A DNA stretch of 64,000 bases. Origin: Omphiscola glabra (lineage: Eukaryota; Mollusca; Gastropoda; Lymnaeidae). Under the pieces are notes generated by a model. That model saw only the letters and a list, made by a program, of their open reading frames with translations. It ran no database searches and was not told where the DNA came from. Below, piece after piece: positions 54,711-57,576 of this stretch. The translations under genes and the position numbers were made by a program. Location of the stretch: the NCBI GenBank assembly GCA_964017045.1, contig OZ024810.1, forward strand, positions 15,054,704-15,118,703, in the 5' to 3' direction. How positions within the stretch are numbered: position 1 is the stretch's first letter; every line of letters starts with the position of its first letter.

Positions 54711-55296
54711 GAATATATATTCTTTTGTAAGAAAGCCAGCACATACCTATAGAGGGGTATCTGTGTACGGATTTGTTGAACATCTTTCGATTTGAAGCGA
54801 TGCCTGTTTAAAAAATATTAATAATTTATTTTTTTTTTAAACAGTGTATAGAATGGGGAAAAACAACCTCTAACAAAATATCTTCTTTTGACTTGAAAAT
54901 CTCGAGCTTTGCAATATTCAAATATTTTTTTAAAATGTATTTATTAATTTTAAATTTTCCTTTAGAACCCTCCTCCCCCCCCCCCCCCGGGCCAAAATGT
55001 AGATATAACTATTTTCGTTAAAACTACCGCCTCCAATCATACTCAAAGATACCATCGAATTTGATAACCCACCCAGCGGATAGTCAAATATTTTGACCAC
55101 TCACCCAGTGGATGATCAAATACTTTGACCACTCACCCAGTGGATAGTCGTCGGATGACAGAATGTCCCTGATTTGAGTCGCTGTCGGAGACATCACGGT
55201 TTGTCTCAAGTCGTCTTTGGTCTCGGCCTCCGGGGGTATGTCGCTGACCATCACCCTGCGCGGTGTTATCGCATCGCCTTCCTCCTTGTCCTCGTA
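3303..55296 (-). CDS. Gene B: uncharacterised multi-exon protein with C-terminal RIIa/Dpy-30-like docking domain
   Basis: Hand-built gene of 32 exons (listed separately) on the minus strand. All 31 junctions have a GT donor and AG acceptor and keep frame; total 5832 nt, about 1,943 codons plus TGA at 3303-3305. Exons from 55.3 to 22.7 kb are 18-93 nt microexons joined by phase-1 introns. The 222-nt and 47-nt exons change the register and all later introns are phase 0. Predicted protein order: acidic N-terminal part, Lys/Glu-rich microexon segments, about 1,090 residues of charged low-complexity sequence from one exon, Arg/Ser-rich microexons, a folded-looking 112-residue segment, then a C-terminal dimerization/docking-like domain. 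The true 5' end is not established. No enzyme motifs, signal peptide or membrane segment are seen. Known biology: such docking domains bind amphipathic helices of A-kinase anchors and radial-spoke-type proteins. A ciliary or sperm-tail scaffold is inference. Expression evidence is lacking. Confidence 0.75.
4055..4194. mobile_element. Old hAT MITE of the same family
   Basis: Ends caacggcgcagctaa and tttacgccactg. Flanks gctgaaac and cttgaaac agree at 6 of 8 positions. Confidence 0.5.
4360..4479 (-). CDS. Gene B exon: docking-domain helix 1
   Basis: 40 codons, phase 0 at both ends. Acceptor gtttcag, donor gtctgt. The exon begins LNLPRVERLP and ends AYLSSYGIMELIE. The last 13 residues align with gene A exon 62002-62133 (RYITQFGITELLE), and the intron falls after the same Glu in both genes. 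Confidence 0.8.
4531..4729. mobile_element. SPIN-like hAT MITE, copy 1
   Basis: 199 bp with inverted ends cagtggttctca and tgagaaccactg and the internal phrase gggtcgcgacccctttgg. This matches the terminal pattern of SPIN/Charlie-type hAT elements. No clean 8-bp duplication remains. Confidence 0.75.
5764..5813. repeat. (AT)n microsatellite
   Basis: About 25 ta units. Similar tracts lie at 6368-6416, 27723-27783, 36859-36891, 41446-41470, 42980-43006 and 54665-54715. Confidence 0.95.
5821..5950. mobile_element. Partial hAT MITE of the same family abutting an exon
   Basis: Shares ttcaactctcaaacc, attattttcatcaataaaat and the end gctacgcc with the 63618 copy. The left end is replaced by an (AT)n tract. 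The right end stops immediately before the donor of exon 5957-6292. Confidence 0.65.
5957..6292 (-). CDS. Gene B exon of 112 codons preceding the docking domain
   Basis: Acceptor ctcccaccag, donor gtgagt, phase 0/0. It encodes a balanced, folded-looking sequence beginning DAFYRFDGREGLDYMF and ending PNIVDTIPQLIK. The part RIKLPEQFTGWD then LPNIVDTIPQLIK is related to gene A's RITLERPFSGWD then LPTLDDTLPAMLK. A degenerate MITE end lies only a few bases beyond the donor. Confidence 0.8.
8571..8618 (-). CDS. Gene B microexon, 16 codons
   Basis: Acceptor gttaacgcag, donor gtgagt, phase 0/0. It encodes RERRGTQFIDVDEIDS, a diverged member of the Arg-rich microexon series at 9710 and 10658. Confidence 0.65.
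9258..9470. repeat. 24-bp minisatellite, about 9 copies
   Basis: Unit gtcagtgccgtgtgtggcag plus caga. It lies in the intron between exons 9710 and 8571. Confidence 0.85.
9710..9760 (-). CDS. Gene B microexon, 17 codons
   Basis: Acceptor tttttgttgcag, donor gtaagt, phase 0/0. It encodes RDGRKSIFGSISTVRDS, closely similar in layout to exon 10658-10702. Confidence 0.7.
10658..10702 (-). CDS. Gene B microexon, 15 codons
   Basis: Acceptor attataacag, donor gtaagt, phase 0/0. It encodes RTRKSSFYDSSMRDS, which aligns with exon 9710-9760, suggesting exon duplication. Basic-Ser contexts (RKSS) are possible basophilic kinase sites; that is inference only. Confidence 0.7.
11176..11362. mobile_element. 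hAT MITE of the cagtggcgtagc family
   Basis: 187 bp from cagtggcgtagctaggg to ttagctacgcctctg. It is flanked by tttccagt and tttccaat, an 8-bp duplication with one mismatch. Confidence 0.8.
11635..11695. repeat. Perfect 31-bp tandem duplication
   Basis: ttactgccatacatacatta plus catagagaaat occurs twice head to tail. Confidence 0.85.
11808..11870 (-). CDS. Gene B exon, 21 codons
   Basis: Acceptor gctttttcag, donor gtaggt, phase 0/0. It begins VRDVVHMLSTRESK and ends in an acidic-Ser stretch. It directly follows the 1,090-codon exon in the mature order. Confidence 0.65.
12710..15979 (-). CDS. Gene B giant exon: 1,090 codons of charged low-complexity repeats
   Basis: Single uninterrupted frame from acceptor ctatctccag (starts DNASEISSVEG) to donor gtgagt (ends KRKLDSRAR), phase 0/0. 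The composition is dominated by Lys, Glu, Asp, Arg and Ser. Layers of internal repeat are visible. Near the N-terminal side there are tandem RPVEPGLQ units. A long central series of roughly 28-residue units carries SEEEE or TSEEDE followed by a basic KERRKHAREMER-type segment. Toward the C-terminal side there are short EKSVKEEKSV-type units. No globular domain is recognised; the sequence should be disordered or partly helical, with many acidic Ser/Thr sites of casein kinase 2 type. Long plus-strand ORFs over this interval are frame shadows. Confidence 0.85.
16365..16469 (-). CDS. Gene B exon, 35 codons
   Basis: Acceptor attttcgcag, donor gtaggc, phase 0/0. It begins QRHATMSSPVVPPLEEK and ends SVSTIE, joining in frame to the giant exon. 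The in-frame Met could serve as an alternative start, but the acceptor and the upstream exons argue that it is internal. Confidence 0.7.
17008..17133 (-). CDS. Gene B exon, 42 codons
   Basis: Acceptor gatcctcacag, donor gtaagt, phase 0/0. It begins REDAGKKSNVESLSDR and ends RAETYLQEF: charged, Ser-rich, and probably coiled or disordered. Confidence 0.7.
17621..17828. repeat. 54-bp minisatellite, 4 copies
   Basis: Unit starts tggccactgcttgttgtttt and contains atgaccgttatgttaccag. Start spacing is exactly 54 (17621, 17675, 17729, 17783). Confidence 0.9.
18030..18720. repeat. Tandem duplication interrupted by the SINE-like insertion
   Basis: 18030-18100 plus 18350-18470 match 18513-18690 (atctattgtgaaac, atgagatgtcggtgtatttt, acattcgtcttccaaaag, ttctcaaagcttaaagggta). 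The break in the first copy coincides with the 18111-18345 element. Confidence 0.7.
18111..18345 (+). mobile_element. SINE-like repeat with LINE-type tail
   Basis: Shares tggatggg, ctctgg/ctcgga, caac-atctaaga, aaactctgaa, taggcggataacatt and ccggcaactcc with 49974-50095. Its 3' end (ggagccagaatgatc, then gtgggccct) matches the reverse complement of the LINE tail near 57577-57620. It ends in (AAG)n. An inner segment is repeated at 18233-18290. Confidence 0.55.
18930..18965 (-). CDS. Gene B microexon, 12 codons
   Basis: Acceptor aaaaatag, donor gtaaga, phase 0/0. It encodes ASYFEELIQRAE, which resembles the end of exon 17008-17133 (AETYLQEF). Confidence 0.65.
19337..19640. repeat. 59-bp minisatellite, about 5 copies in alternating variants
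   Basis: Units alternate between ggatacactaattgatatag and ggatacattaatggatttag types, giving a dimer period of about 118 bp. Confidence 0.85.
21207..21253 (-). CDS. Gene B microexon, 47 nt, phase-switch exon
   Basis: Acceptor ctttctatcag, donor gtaagt. It enters after one base of a codon and leaves in phase 0, so it is where the gene changes from phase-1 to phase-0 introns. It reads ANRYYTGRWDGDTGE. Confidence 0.65.
21856..22077 (-). CDS. Gene B exon, 222 nt
   Basis: Acceptor ttgtttcag, donor gtaagt, phase-1 introns on both sides. It begins DDTDVFQQEMPSM, has an Ala-rich middle with APWAKASKKMQTMW, and ends STSEELDLETQE. It is the longest exon of the 5' half. Confidence 0.75.
22124..22325. 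mobile_element. SPIN-like hAT MITE, copy 2 (reverse orientation)
   Basis: 202 bp starting cagtggttctcaat and ending with a diverged inverted end. It is flanked by atctaagg (22116-22123) and atccaagg (22326-22333), an 8-bp duplication with one mismatch. Confidence 0.8.
22757..22810 (-). CDS. Gene B microexon, 54 nt
   Basis: Acceptor gattttag, donor gtaagt, phase-1 flanks. It encodes PSSSQEFIPLSGDDDNL, acidic. Confidence 0.65.
   Translation of the reverse strand, partial: FQVQARNSSRYLETTTT
22905..23520. repeat. 21-bp degenerate minisatellite
   Basis: Core gtagcactaagaagatataa is nearly perfect at 23216-23320 and decays on both sides. Introns on both sides of exon 23549 are involved. Confidence 0.8.
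23549..23578 (-). CDS. Gene B microexon, 30 nt
   Basis: Acceptor cttcctag, donor gtaagt, phase-1 flanks. It encodes VGDEFQDEL plus split codons. Confidence 0.6.
23818..24375. repeat. 22-bp minisatellite, about 25 copies
   Basis: Unit cggttacagacaccaataac plus ct, with cggataca and attacc variants alternating. Confidence 0.9.
24580..24905. repeat. 32-bp minisatellite, about 10 copies
   Basis: Unit gtattggagtacgtcttgga plus acattaagccta. It starts about 200 bp after the 22-bp array. Confidence 0.9.
25274..25300 (-). CDS. Gene B microexon, 27 nt
   Basis: Acceptor ctttacag, donor gtaaga, phase-1 flanks. It encodes TTSLEVLI plus split codons. Confidence 0.55.
25380..25850. repeat. (CT)n-rich polypyrimidine tract
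   Basis: About 470 bp almost without purines on the plus strand. ORFs here are low-complexity artefacts. Confidence 0.9.
26292..26354 (-). CDS. Gene B microexon, 63 nt
   Basis: Acceptor ctttaag (weak, no C before AG), donor gtaagt, phase-1 flanks. It encodes GIDTVSDTLLDDDIFKEPLD, acidic. Confidence 0.65.
26577..27050. repeat. ~20-bp minisatellite, more than 20 copies
   Basis: Unit cgcctactctagttttccaa with ttccgaacgcc variants. Confidence 0.88.
27475..27567 (-). CDS. Gene B exon, 93 nt, Lys-rich
   Basis: Acceptor tctcgtaag, donor gtatgc, phase-1 flanks. It begins GHDKEATKKKGTTKKKG and ends IPGKKSP; the strongly basic run could act as a nuclear or tubulin-binding patch (inference). Confidence 0.7.
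27723..27783. repeat. (AT)n microsatellite
   Basis: About 30 uninterrupted at units. Confidence 0.95.
28115..28183 (-). CDS. Gene B microexon, 69 nt
   Basis: Acceptor cttatag, donor gtagac, phase-1 flanks. It begins EHRQRGFDREMEIDEV and ends REQKKR; a charged helix is likely. Confidence 0.65.
28497..29323. repeat. 18-bp minisatellite, about 45 copies
   Basis: Unit ttgagtagtaagcctgac with a few point variants (aggcc, cagcc, catgac). It produces ORFs of 283 codons (plus, DLSSKP repeats) and 313 codons (minus, TTQVRL repeats) because the period is six codons without stops. Located in the gene B intron between exons 30396 and 28115. Confidence 0.92.
29825..30125. repeat. GC-rich dispersed repeat, copy 1
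   Basis: About 300 bp, richer in GC than its surroundings. It shares gctgcgtttaaagcgt, ttgcttccactc, ggtgttgcgttacca, caccgccca and gtctttcggtcg with 49151-49370. The class is unknown. Confidence 0.55.
30252..30380. repeat. 36-bp minisatellite, about 4 copies
   Basis: catgtatgaatggttattga at 30252, 30288 and 30324, then a degenerate copy. Confidence 0.85.
30396..30446 (-). CDS. Gene B microexon, 51 nt
   Basis: Acceptor catattacag, donor gtgagt, phase-1 flanks. It encodes VLNKMQKYLDEDDHDD. Confidence 0.65.
30566..30670. repeat. 38-bp tandem repeat, 3 copies
   Basis: caatcagtagcgtacgcctt at 38-bp spacing, immediately left of the hAT element. Confidence 0.75.
30734..33024 (-). mobile_element. 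Decayed hAT-superfamily DNA transposon (2.3 kb) with perfect TSD
   Basis: Terminal inverted repeats start CAATGTTCCCT on both ends. They are flanked by a perfect 8-bp duplication atacccag (30726-30733 and 33025-33032), which fits the hAT consensus nTnnnnAn. Subterminal motifs repeat on each side (gtgtgcaaaatt on the left, ctgcgcg on the right). Inside, minus-strand coding fragments are broken by stops and frameshifts. A CxxC-bearing N-terminal piece lies at 32410-32613 and middle pieces at 31407-31927. A C-terminal piece at 31162-31356 carries ATFLASSVNSERGFSKMN, the hAT dimerization-domain signature. It lies in the gene B intron between exons 36615 and 30396 and is not expected to be active. 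Confidence 0.88.
31162..32613 (-). pseudogene. hAT transposase pseudogene
   Basis: Broken reading frames of one transposase in order from 32613 to 31162. The N-terminal fragment has NWSSERSVKLGNIFKYRE and VVCEMCFKANAGG (zinc-finger-like). The middle fragment has LLRNIQVLTEYCEEQVDLY. The C-terminal fragment has the SERGFSKMN motif that ends hAT transposases. Several frame breaks separate the pieces, so no intact protein is possible. Confidence 0.8.
33165..33445. repeat. (CT)n-rich polypyrimidine tract
   Basis: Dominated by ctctct and tctatctc. Confidence 0.9.
33786..33975. mobile_element. SPIN-like hAT MITE, copy 3, perfect TSD
   Basis: 190 bp from cagcggttctcatcc to ggttgagaaccactg. A perfect 8-bp duplication gtatagag lies at 33778-33785 and 33976-33983, matching nTnnnnAn. 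Confidence 0.88.
34259..35118. repeat. 32-bp minisatellite, about 27 copies, with 7-unit higher-order period
   Basis: Unit gtgttgggaattgtgagg plus actggagaatcag(c). Variants (gccaatcgg, gatgactgg, ggcaattg) recur at 224-bp spacing, i.e. every seven units, in the left half. The right half is homogeneous. Confidence 0.9.
35409..35560. mobile_element. hAT MITE of the cag(t/a)ggcgta family, perfect TSD
   Basis: 152 bp with ends cagaggcgtaac and gttacgcctctg. A perfect 8-bp duplication gtgacaac lies at 35401-35408 and 35561-35568. Confidence 0.85.
35835..36480. repeat. 33-bp minisatellite, about 19 copies, with 7-unit period
   Basis: Unit ccatccagtatgtgttactg plus acagtgtatccaa. A block with variant ccacccagtatgtattactg recurs 231 bp apart. 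Open frames on both strands reflect the 11-codon period. Confidence 0.9.
36615..36668 (-). CDS. Gene B microexon, 54 nt
   Basis: Acceptor attcccccag, donor gttagt, phase-1 flanks. It encodes RRHRRRKVERETDDSES, with a strongly basic start. Confidence 0.65.
37575..37850. repeat. ~33-bp minisatellite, about 8 copies
   Basis: Unit gtttgtgcacagcaggggtt plus cggtcgtagtgagtt. Opposite-strand ORFs with repeated RPNP-type peptides are artefacts. Confidence 0.85.
38300..38690. repeat. 41-bp minisatellite, about 9 copies
   Basis: Unit tgtaagcagtttgtagaata plus tcacatacttgtcacacgatg; starts at 38341 and 38382 show the period. Confidence 0.9.
38779..38847 (-). CDS. Gene B microexon, 69 nt
   Basis: Acceptor ctttcacag, donor gtaagg, phase-1 flanks. 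It begins LKITFSESQLSKFEQS and ends IKLRRG. Confidence 0.65.
39467..39525. repeat. Short repeat shared with 50128-50175
   Basis: The segment aagtctacac(t/c)atcgtcac plus attgtgacg is common to both sites, indicating a dispersed family. Confidence 0.4.
39759..39818 (-). CDS. Gene B microexon, 60 nt
   Basis: Acceptor actgtttcag, donor gtaagt, phase-1 flanks. It encodes KSHVVAQLHKKSRTDLRDG. An AG two bases inside would break frame, so the outer AG was chosen. Confidence 0.65.
39845..40055. repeat. Purine-rich gagataaa/gatgaaga repeat
   Basis: Irregular 7-10 bp units without pyrimidine interruptions apart from T. Confidence 0.85.
40449..40466 (-). CDS. Gene B microexon, 18 nt
   Basis: Acceptor attgatttcag, donor gtaact, phase-1 flanks. 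It encodes RRHRH plus split codons, echoing the RRHRRR of exon 36615-36668. It is the smallest exon in the model, supported by splice sites and frame only. Confidence 0.45.
41499..41564 (-). CDS. Gene B microexon, 66 nt
   Basis: Acceptor aattgtcaatcag, donor gtgagc, phase-1 flanks. It begins IKSKGVTKKKAHHVD and ends REHTLE. A second AG 14 bases inside would break the frame with the upstream exon. Confidence 0.65.
41985..42265. repeat. Pyrimidine-rich (CT)n region
   Basis: Two ctctct runs in a 280-bp pyrimidine-biased stretch directly upstream on the plus strand of exon 42306. Confidence 0.8.
42306..42356 (-). CDS. Gene B microexon, 51 nt, KVKDKE repeat
   Basis: Acceptor aattccag, donor gtaaga, phase-1 flanks. 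It encodes KVKDKEVKDKEVKDKD, a 5-residue tandem repeat like the EKSVKE repeats of the giant exon. Confidence 0.65.
43007..44534. other. Intron sequence without recognised feature
   Basis: Part of the large gene B intron (42357-47299). There are homopolymer runs and two diverged copies of a ~60-bp segment (about 44150 and 44340, aag-gg-aat-ctg/gcgaagc-gga) and nothing else recognised. A missed microexon is possible. Confidence 0.4.
44535..45058. repeat. 69-bp minisatellite, about 7.5 near-identical copies
   Basis: Unit contains gctgtgaatagagatgacat, aacaatgaaagtcattgtta (an inverted repeat) and gcaactttcgaggcccc. Copies differ by only a few bases, implying recent expansion or homogenisation. 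It is 23 codons long, so both strands show ORFs of 180-215 codons; not genes. Confidence 0.9.
45428..45500. repeat. (GA)n microsatellite
   Basis: About 20 uninterrupted ag units then imperfect continuation. Confidence 0.92.
46680..46910. repeat. ~50-bp minisatellite, 4-5 copies
   Basis: Unit aagccattccagaaagtgtc then agcacagaagctacaccgtc. Confidence 0.8.
47300..47371 (-). CDS. Gene B microexon, 72 nt
   Basis: Acceptor gtttcctag, donor gtgagt, phase-1 flanks. It begins PFEIKLESKAKRSKLKRD and ends KESDD. The roughly 5-kb intron to exon 42306 may hide a further microexon. Confidence 0.65.
47385..47525. repeat. ~50-bp tandem repeat, 3 copies
   Basis: aacaagacaatgtt(a/c)aagt then tgtacacttttggtaggcta, immediately upstream (on the gene's strand) of exon 47300. 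Confidence 0.8.
47550..48535 (-). mobile_element. LINE (CR1/L2-type non-LTR) 3' fragment with reverse transcriptase
   Basis: Reading from 48535 leftward, the broken frame includes FADDTQL, the catalytic (Y/F)xDD motif of reverse transcriptase. It continues through 48099-48359 with DEKTELIPIA and FAQTVRNLGVYLDRTLTME, typical of non-LTR RT thumb regions. Several frameshifts and stops are present. The 3' end shows a short inverted repeat (cgcttcatccccaaagg...gaagcg) and an ATT-type simple tail. Dead copy. Confidence 0.75.
49151..49370. repeat. GC-rich dispersed repeat, copy 2
   Basis: Same ordered phrases as 29825-30125 with small indels. Not recognised as a named family. Confidence 0.55.
49654..49675 (+). 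repeat. tRNA-Leu-like SINE head (fragment)
   Basis: The sequence ggtggccgagcggtctaa is a good Pol III A box in a tRNA-Leu-like 5' arm. No complementary 3' half, anticodon arm or B box follows, so it is a truncated SINE or tRNA relic. Confidence 0.45.
49712..49765 (-). mobile_element. Severely 5'-truncated copy of the same LINE tail
   Basis: Repeats aaaatcacgcttcatcccc with aaggcgtgaagcgc and an adjacent (TTA)n tract, matching the end of the 47550-48535 fragment. Confidence 0.65.
49974..50175 (+). repeat. Second copy of the SINE-like repeat
   Basis: Same core as 18111-18235, followed by gaagtctacac-atcgtcacattgtgacg, which also occurs at 39467-39510. Confidence 0.55.
50330..50515. repeat. 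~20-bp minisatellite
   Basis: aaatatcatggtttaagaac with a tcctggtttcatagc variant. A shorter 21-bp array (tcatattcaaatgaaagtca) follows at 50668-50730. Confidence 0.8.
50588..50656 (-). CDS. Gene B microexon, 69 nt
   Basis: Acceptor atcgtttcag, donor gtgagt, phase-1 flanks. It begins KFTKQLYSFKDYTKKG and ends HSDSLK. Confidence 0.65.
51205..51445. repeat. ~48-bp minisatellite, 5 copies
   Basis: tttttatcacaataccctca then tcctctgaagatagaaaatt. Confidence 0.85.
51878..51928 (-). CDS. Gene B microexon, 51 nt
   Basis: Acceptor tcttacag, donor gtaagt, phase-1 flanks. It encodes VAQAYEKKRKGPGYVL. Confidence 0.65.
   Translation of the reverse strand, partial: WWHKLMKRRERGRDTY
53275..53325 (-). 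CDS. Gene B microexon, 51 nt
   Basis: Acceptor gattttttag, donor gtaagt, phase-1 flanks. It encodes ATFLTEEEIRRLEELF, an amphipathic helical stretch. Confidence 0.65.
53410..53506. mobile_element. SPIN-like hAT MITE, 3' half only
   Basis: Ends aaagttgagaaccactg; the preceding gaagaactgtatta matches copy 3. The left end has been lost. Confidence 0.6.
53741..53940. mobile_element. MITE-like element with accgtattttcg / aaacacggta ends
   Basis: Imperfect inverted ends accgtattttcgc and aaaaacacggtac enclose gcgtcttata motifs. The end type resembles ISL2EU-like elements, but no target duplication was resolved. Confidence 0.4.
54238..54612. repeat. 17-bp minisatellite, about 22 copies
   Basis: Unit gtgcgtcttatatacgg, almost uniform. 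It ends in cttatacgcgcgaaaatatg, which resembles the end of the 53741-53940 element. Because 17 is not a multiple of 3, all three forward frames are open; none is a gene. Confidence 0.9.
54747..54803 (-). CDS. Gene B microexon, 57 nt
   Basis: Acceptor tttaaacag, donor gtatgt, phase-1 flanks. It encodes IASNRKMFNKSVHRYPSI. Confidence 0.6.
   Translation of the reverse strand, partial: ASLQIERCSTNPYTDTPL
55081..55150. repeat. ~35-bp tandem repeat spanning a splice donor
   Basis: Two further cactcacccagtggat-type copies follow the donor of exon 55137-55296 in the direction of transcription, each containing a gtgagt complement or near match. Confidence 0.75.
55137..55296 (-). CDS. Gene B most 5' confident exon, 160 nt
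   Basis: Acceptor gtcctgtgcag, donor gtgagt. It enters in phase 0 and leaves after one base. It begins YEDKEEGDAITPRRVM and ends SSDDYPLG. Its 3' end and donor lie in a tandem repeat of about 35 bp, so two further gtgagt sites follow downstream. Confidence 0.65.
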
Positions 55297-55339
55297 CTGC
55301 ACAGGACACAGGGTTACCGTTAAATCACTGGCTTATGTA

Positions 55340-55630
55340 ATTGATTAGAACTCCATGCTATTTTTATCATTTATCATAACGCAATAATATTTAGATCATT
55401 TATTTTAAATCAATCATATTTATATCAATTATTGTAACTCCATGATGTTTATATAATTTATTTTAAATCAATCATATTTATATCAATTATTGTAACTCCA
55501 TGATATTTATATCATTTATTATACGCCATGCTATTTATATCATTTAATATACTCTATGCTTTTTCTATAATTTATTACACTCCATAATATTTATATAATT
55601 TATTATAATCCATGATAATTATAAATATAT
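55340..55630. repeat. ~30-bp AT-rich minisatellite, about 9 copies
   Basis: Variations on ccatgatatttatatcattt plus attataact. Confidence 0.8.
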
Positions 55631-56087
55631 ATATATAATGATTCGATATATATACATATATATATTATACGCATTGGATGTTTTATAAAATTGTGTTGCA
55701 TGTGTGCGTTATAAAACTTGAGGGCGATTGGGAACGCAAATGGGATTTTTTAAAATCATACGTTATAAATATATATATATATATAATAAGATAGTGTTAA
55801 ATCTCTTCTTTATAAACCAACTCCAATCGACATTAAGTAACCATATGCCTTCATCCACAAAACTGCAGTTGTTTTTCTCTAACACGTAAGGAATGGCGTT
55901 CCATTAGGTATTTCGTGAGTCGAAAAGCTTATAAAAGTCTAGCACATTGAAAAGCGAGTTGGTGGATATTAATGCCGCCGGCCTAACGACAGAGCCACGA
56001 TTGCCATGACCGGCAACACCGCCGTCGTCAACGAGTTTGCAGAGTTCACTTTCTGATAACGTATCATCCGGAGCTTACTGTTTAAAT

Positions 56088-56358
56088 CCCTTTATTACCT
56101 TATACACTATTTTACCCTGTATTACCTTATACACTATATTACACTTTTACACCTATTACACCTTTTACACTATTTTACGCTGTATTACTTTATACACATT
56201 TACCATGTATTACCTTATAATCTATTTTACCCTGTATTATCTTATACACTATTTTACCCTGTATTACCTTATACACTATATTACCCTGTATTATCATATG
56301 CACTATTTTACCTTATATTGCCTTATACACTATACTACCCTGTATTACCTTATAAACT
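56088..56358. repeat. 27-bp minisatellite, about 10 copies
   Basis: Unit ttaccctgtattaccttata plus cactatt. Confidence 0.85.
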
Positions 56359-56665
56359 ATCTTAGTCGGCGGTCTTGGTATCACAACAGTTCCTCGTCTG
56401 GGAATAGAAAAGAAATTAATGGAAAGAAAAAGGGTGGGGGGGGGGGGGGGAGAGAAATGATAATAAAGTGCATGGACCGCTATCAACATTGTTTATTCTG
56501 ATCGAACTATCTTATAAGATATGAGAAAGCAATACGTCATTGGCAACACTCGTCAGAAAAAAATAGATTGCTCTAAATGATTCGATTTCCGTTGCTGGTG
56601 TGTGGAGTGTCTCGTGACTTTGTTAAACGTAATGTATTGATAGGAACAAGCGCCCTGATGCTTTA

Positions 56666-56782
56666 AGACGGTTCTCAACCCGTGGATCGCGACCCCTTTG
56701 GAGGCGGATTGACCCTTACAAAGGGGTCGCCTCAGTCCACCGGAAAACACATATTTATGAAGTAGCAATTATTTTGTTTTAC
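56666..56782. mobile_element. SPIN-like hAT MITE, 5' half only
   Basis: Begins near acggttctcaacccgtgg and follows the copy 3 sequence through acacatatttatgaagtagc, then stops. The second half is missing. Confidence 0.65.
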
Positions 56783-57154
56783 TATATAGTATCATGCGTT
56801 CAAAAAGAAATTTGACGAAAATTTTAATGTCTAAACTGAAAAAAAGATTCGACCAAATTTCCGTTCGATCAAATTACCGACGATCAATTTTCCGTCGACG
56901 AAATATCTTTCGATCAAATTTCCGTTAACCCATGCGCATAGAAATGTAAATTTAGTTATTTATTGTGGTATTTCAAACTATATTTTATTATATATTTTTT
57001 ATTCGCCCTAATGATACAGAAAACACCCAAAAGACTGTATACAATACCACTAACAGACGACAAGAGGCAGCTACGAAGTCAGGCCACGCAGAGGCTGGAT
57101 GCCGCTGCATTGAACGGACACCGTCACAGTCGCCTCATGCACGAAAGCACTTAC

Positions 57155-57207
57155 CGAGCAATACTGGACCTCCTGCGTTCCGTAAAAGGCAAGCCGTAGT
57201 CGGCGGC
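57155..57207 (-). CDS. Possible upstream exon of gene B (tentative)
   Basis: Plausible acceptor agcctcag and donor gtaagt enclose 53 nt. In the frame that joins exon 55137-55296 it reads RRLRLAFYGTQEVQYCS. The composition is unlike the other exons, and only splice signals and frame support it. The surrounding GC-richer, low-repeat stretch (57020-57490) could instead be promoter or 5' UTR. Confidence 0.25.
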
Positions 57208-57576
57208 CTGAGGCTTTGGATTCATCGCTGCTTTTTTATCCATTGTTGACTGTCATCTGGGACGAGCAGGTTGTCTCGGAACCCGCTGAAGCAATGTGTG
57301 TGATCACGTGGCACAAAGCCCCAGGACGCGCGTGGCGCGGAATCCAATACAGACAAATAAATGGAAGAATGCGGGGAAAACTTTGCGGTTCGCAAAGTAC
57401 TTCCCGACTCTTATAACTCCAAATATAAGCTACATGAAGGACACCCAAGTTTCACTTGAGGTGCGGAGGAGTACAGACGCTCCCTGAGACACTGGTGATC
57501 ATTTTAGCGCGCAAATCTCTAGTCAAAAGAAGGACAGTATTCTCATGTTCTTCTTTTTCTATATATTAACTTTATA

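Noticed and set aside
56963..57199. 78-codon plus-strand ORF with KRLYTIPLTDDKRQ
   Set aside because: No recognised motif or splice support; may be chance in a GC-richer patch, left unannotated.
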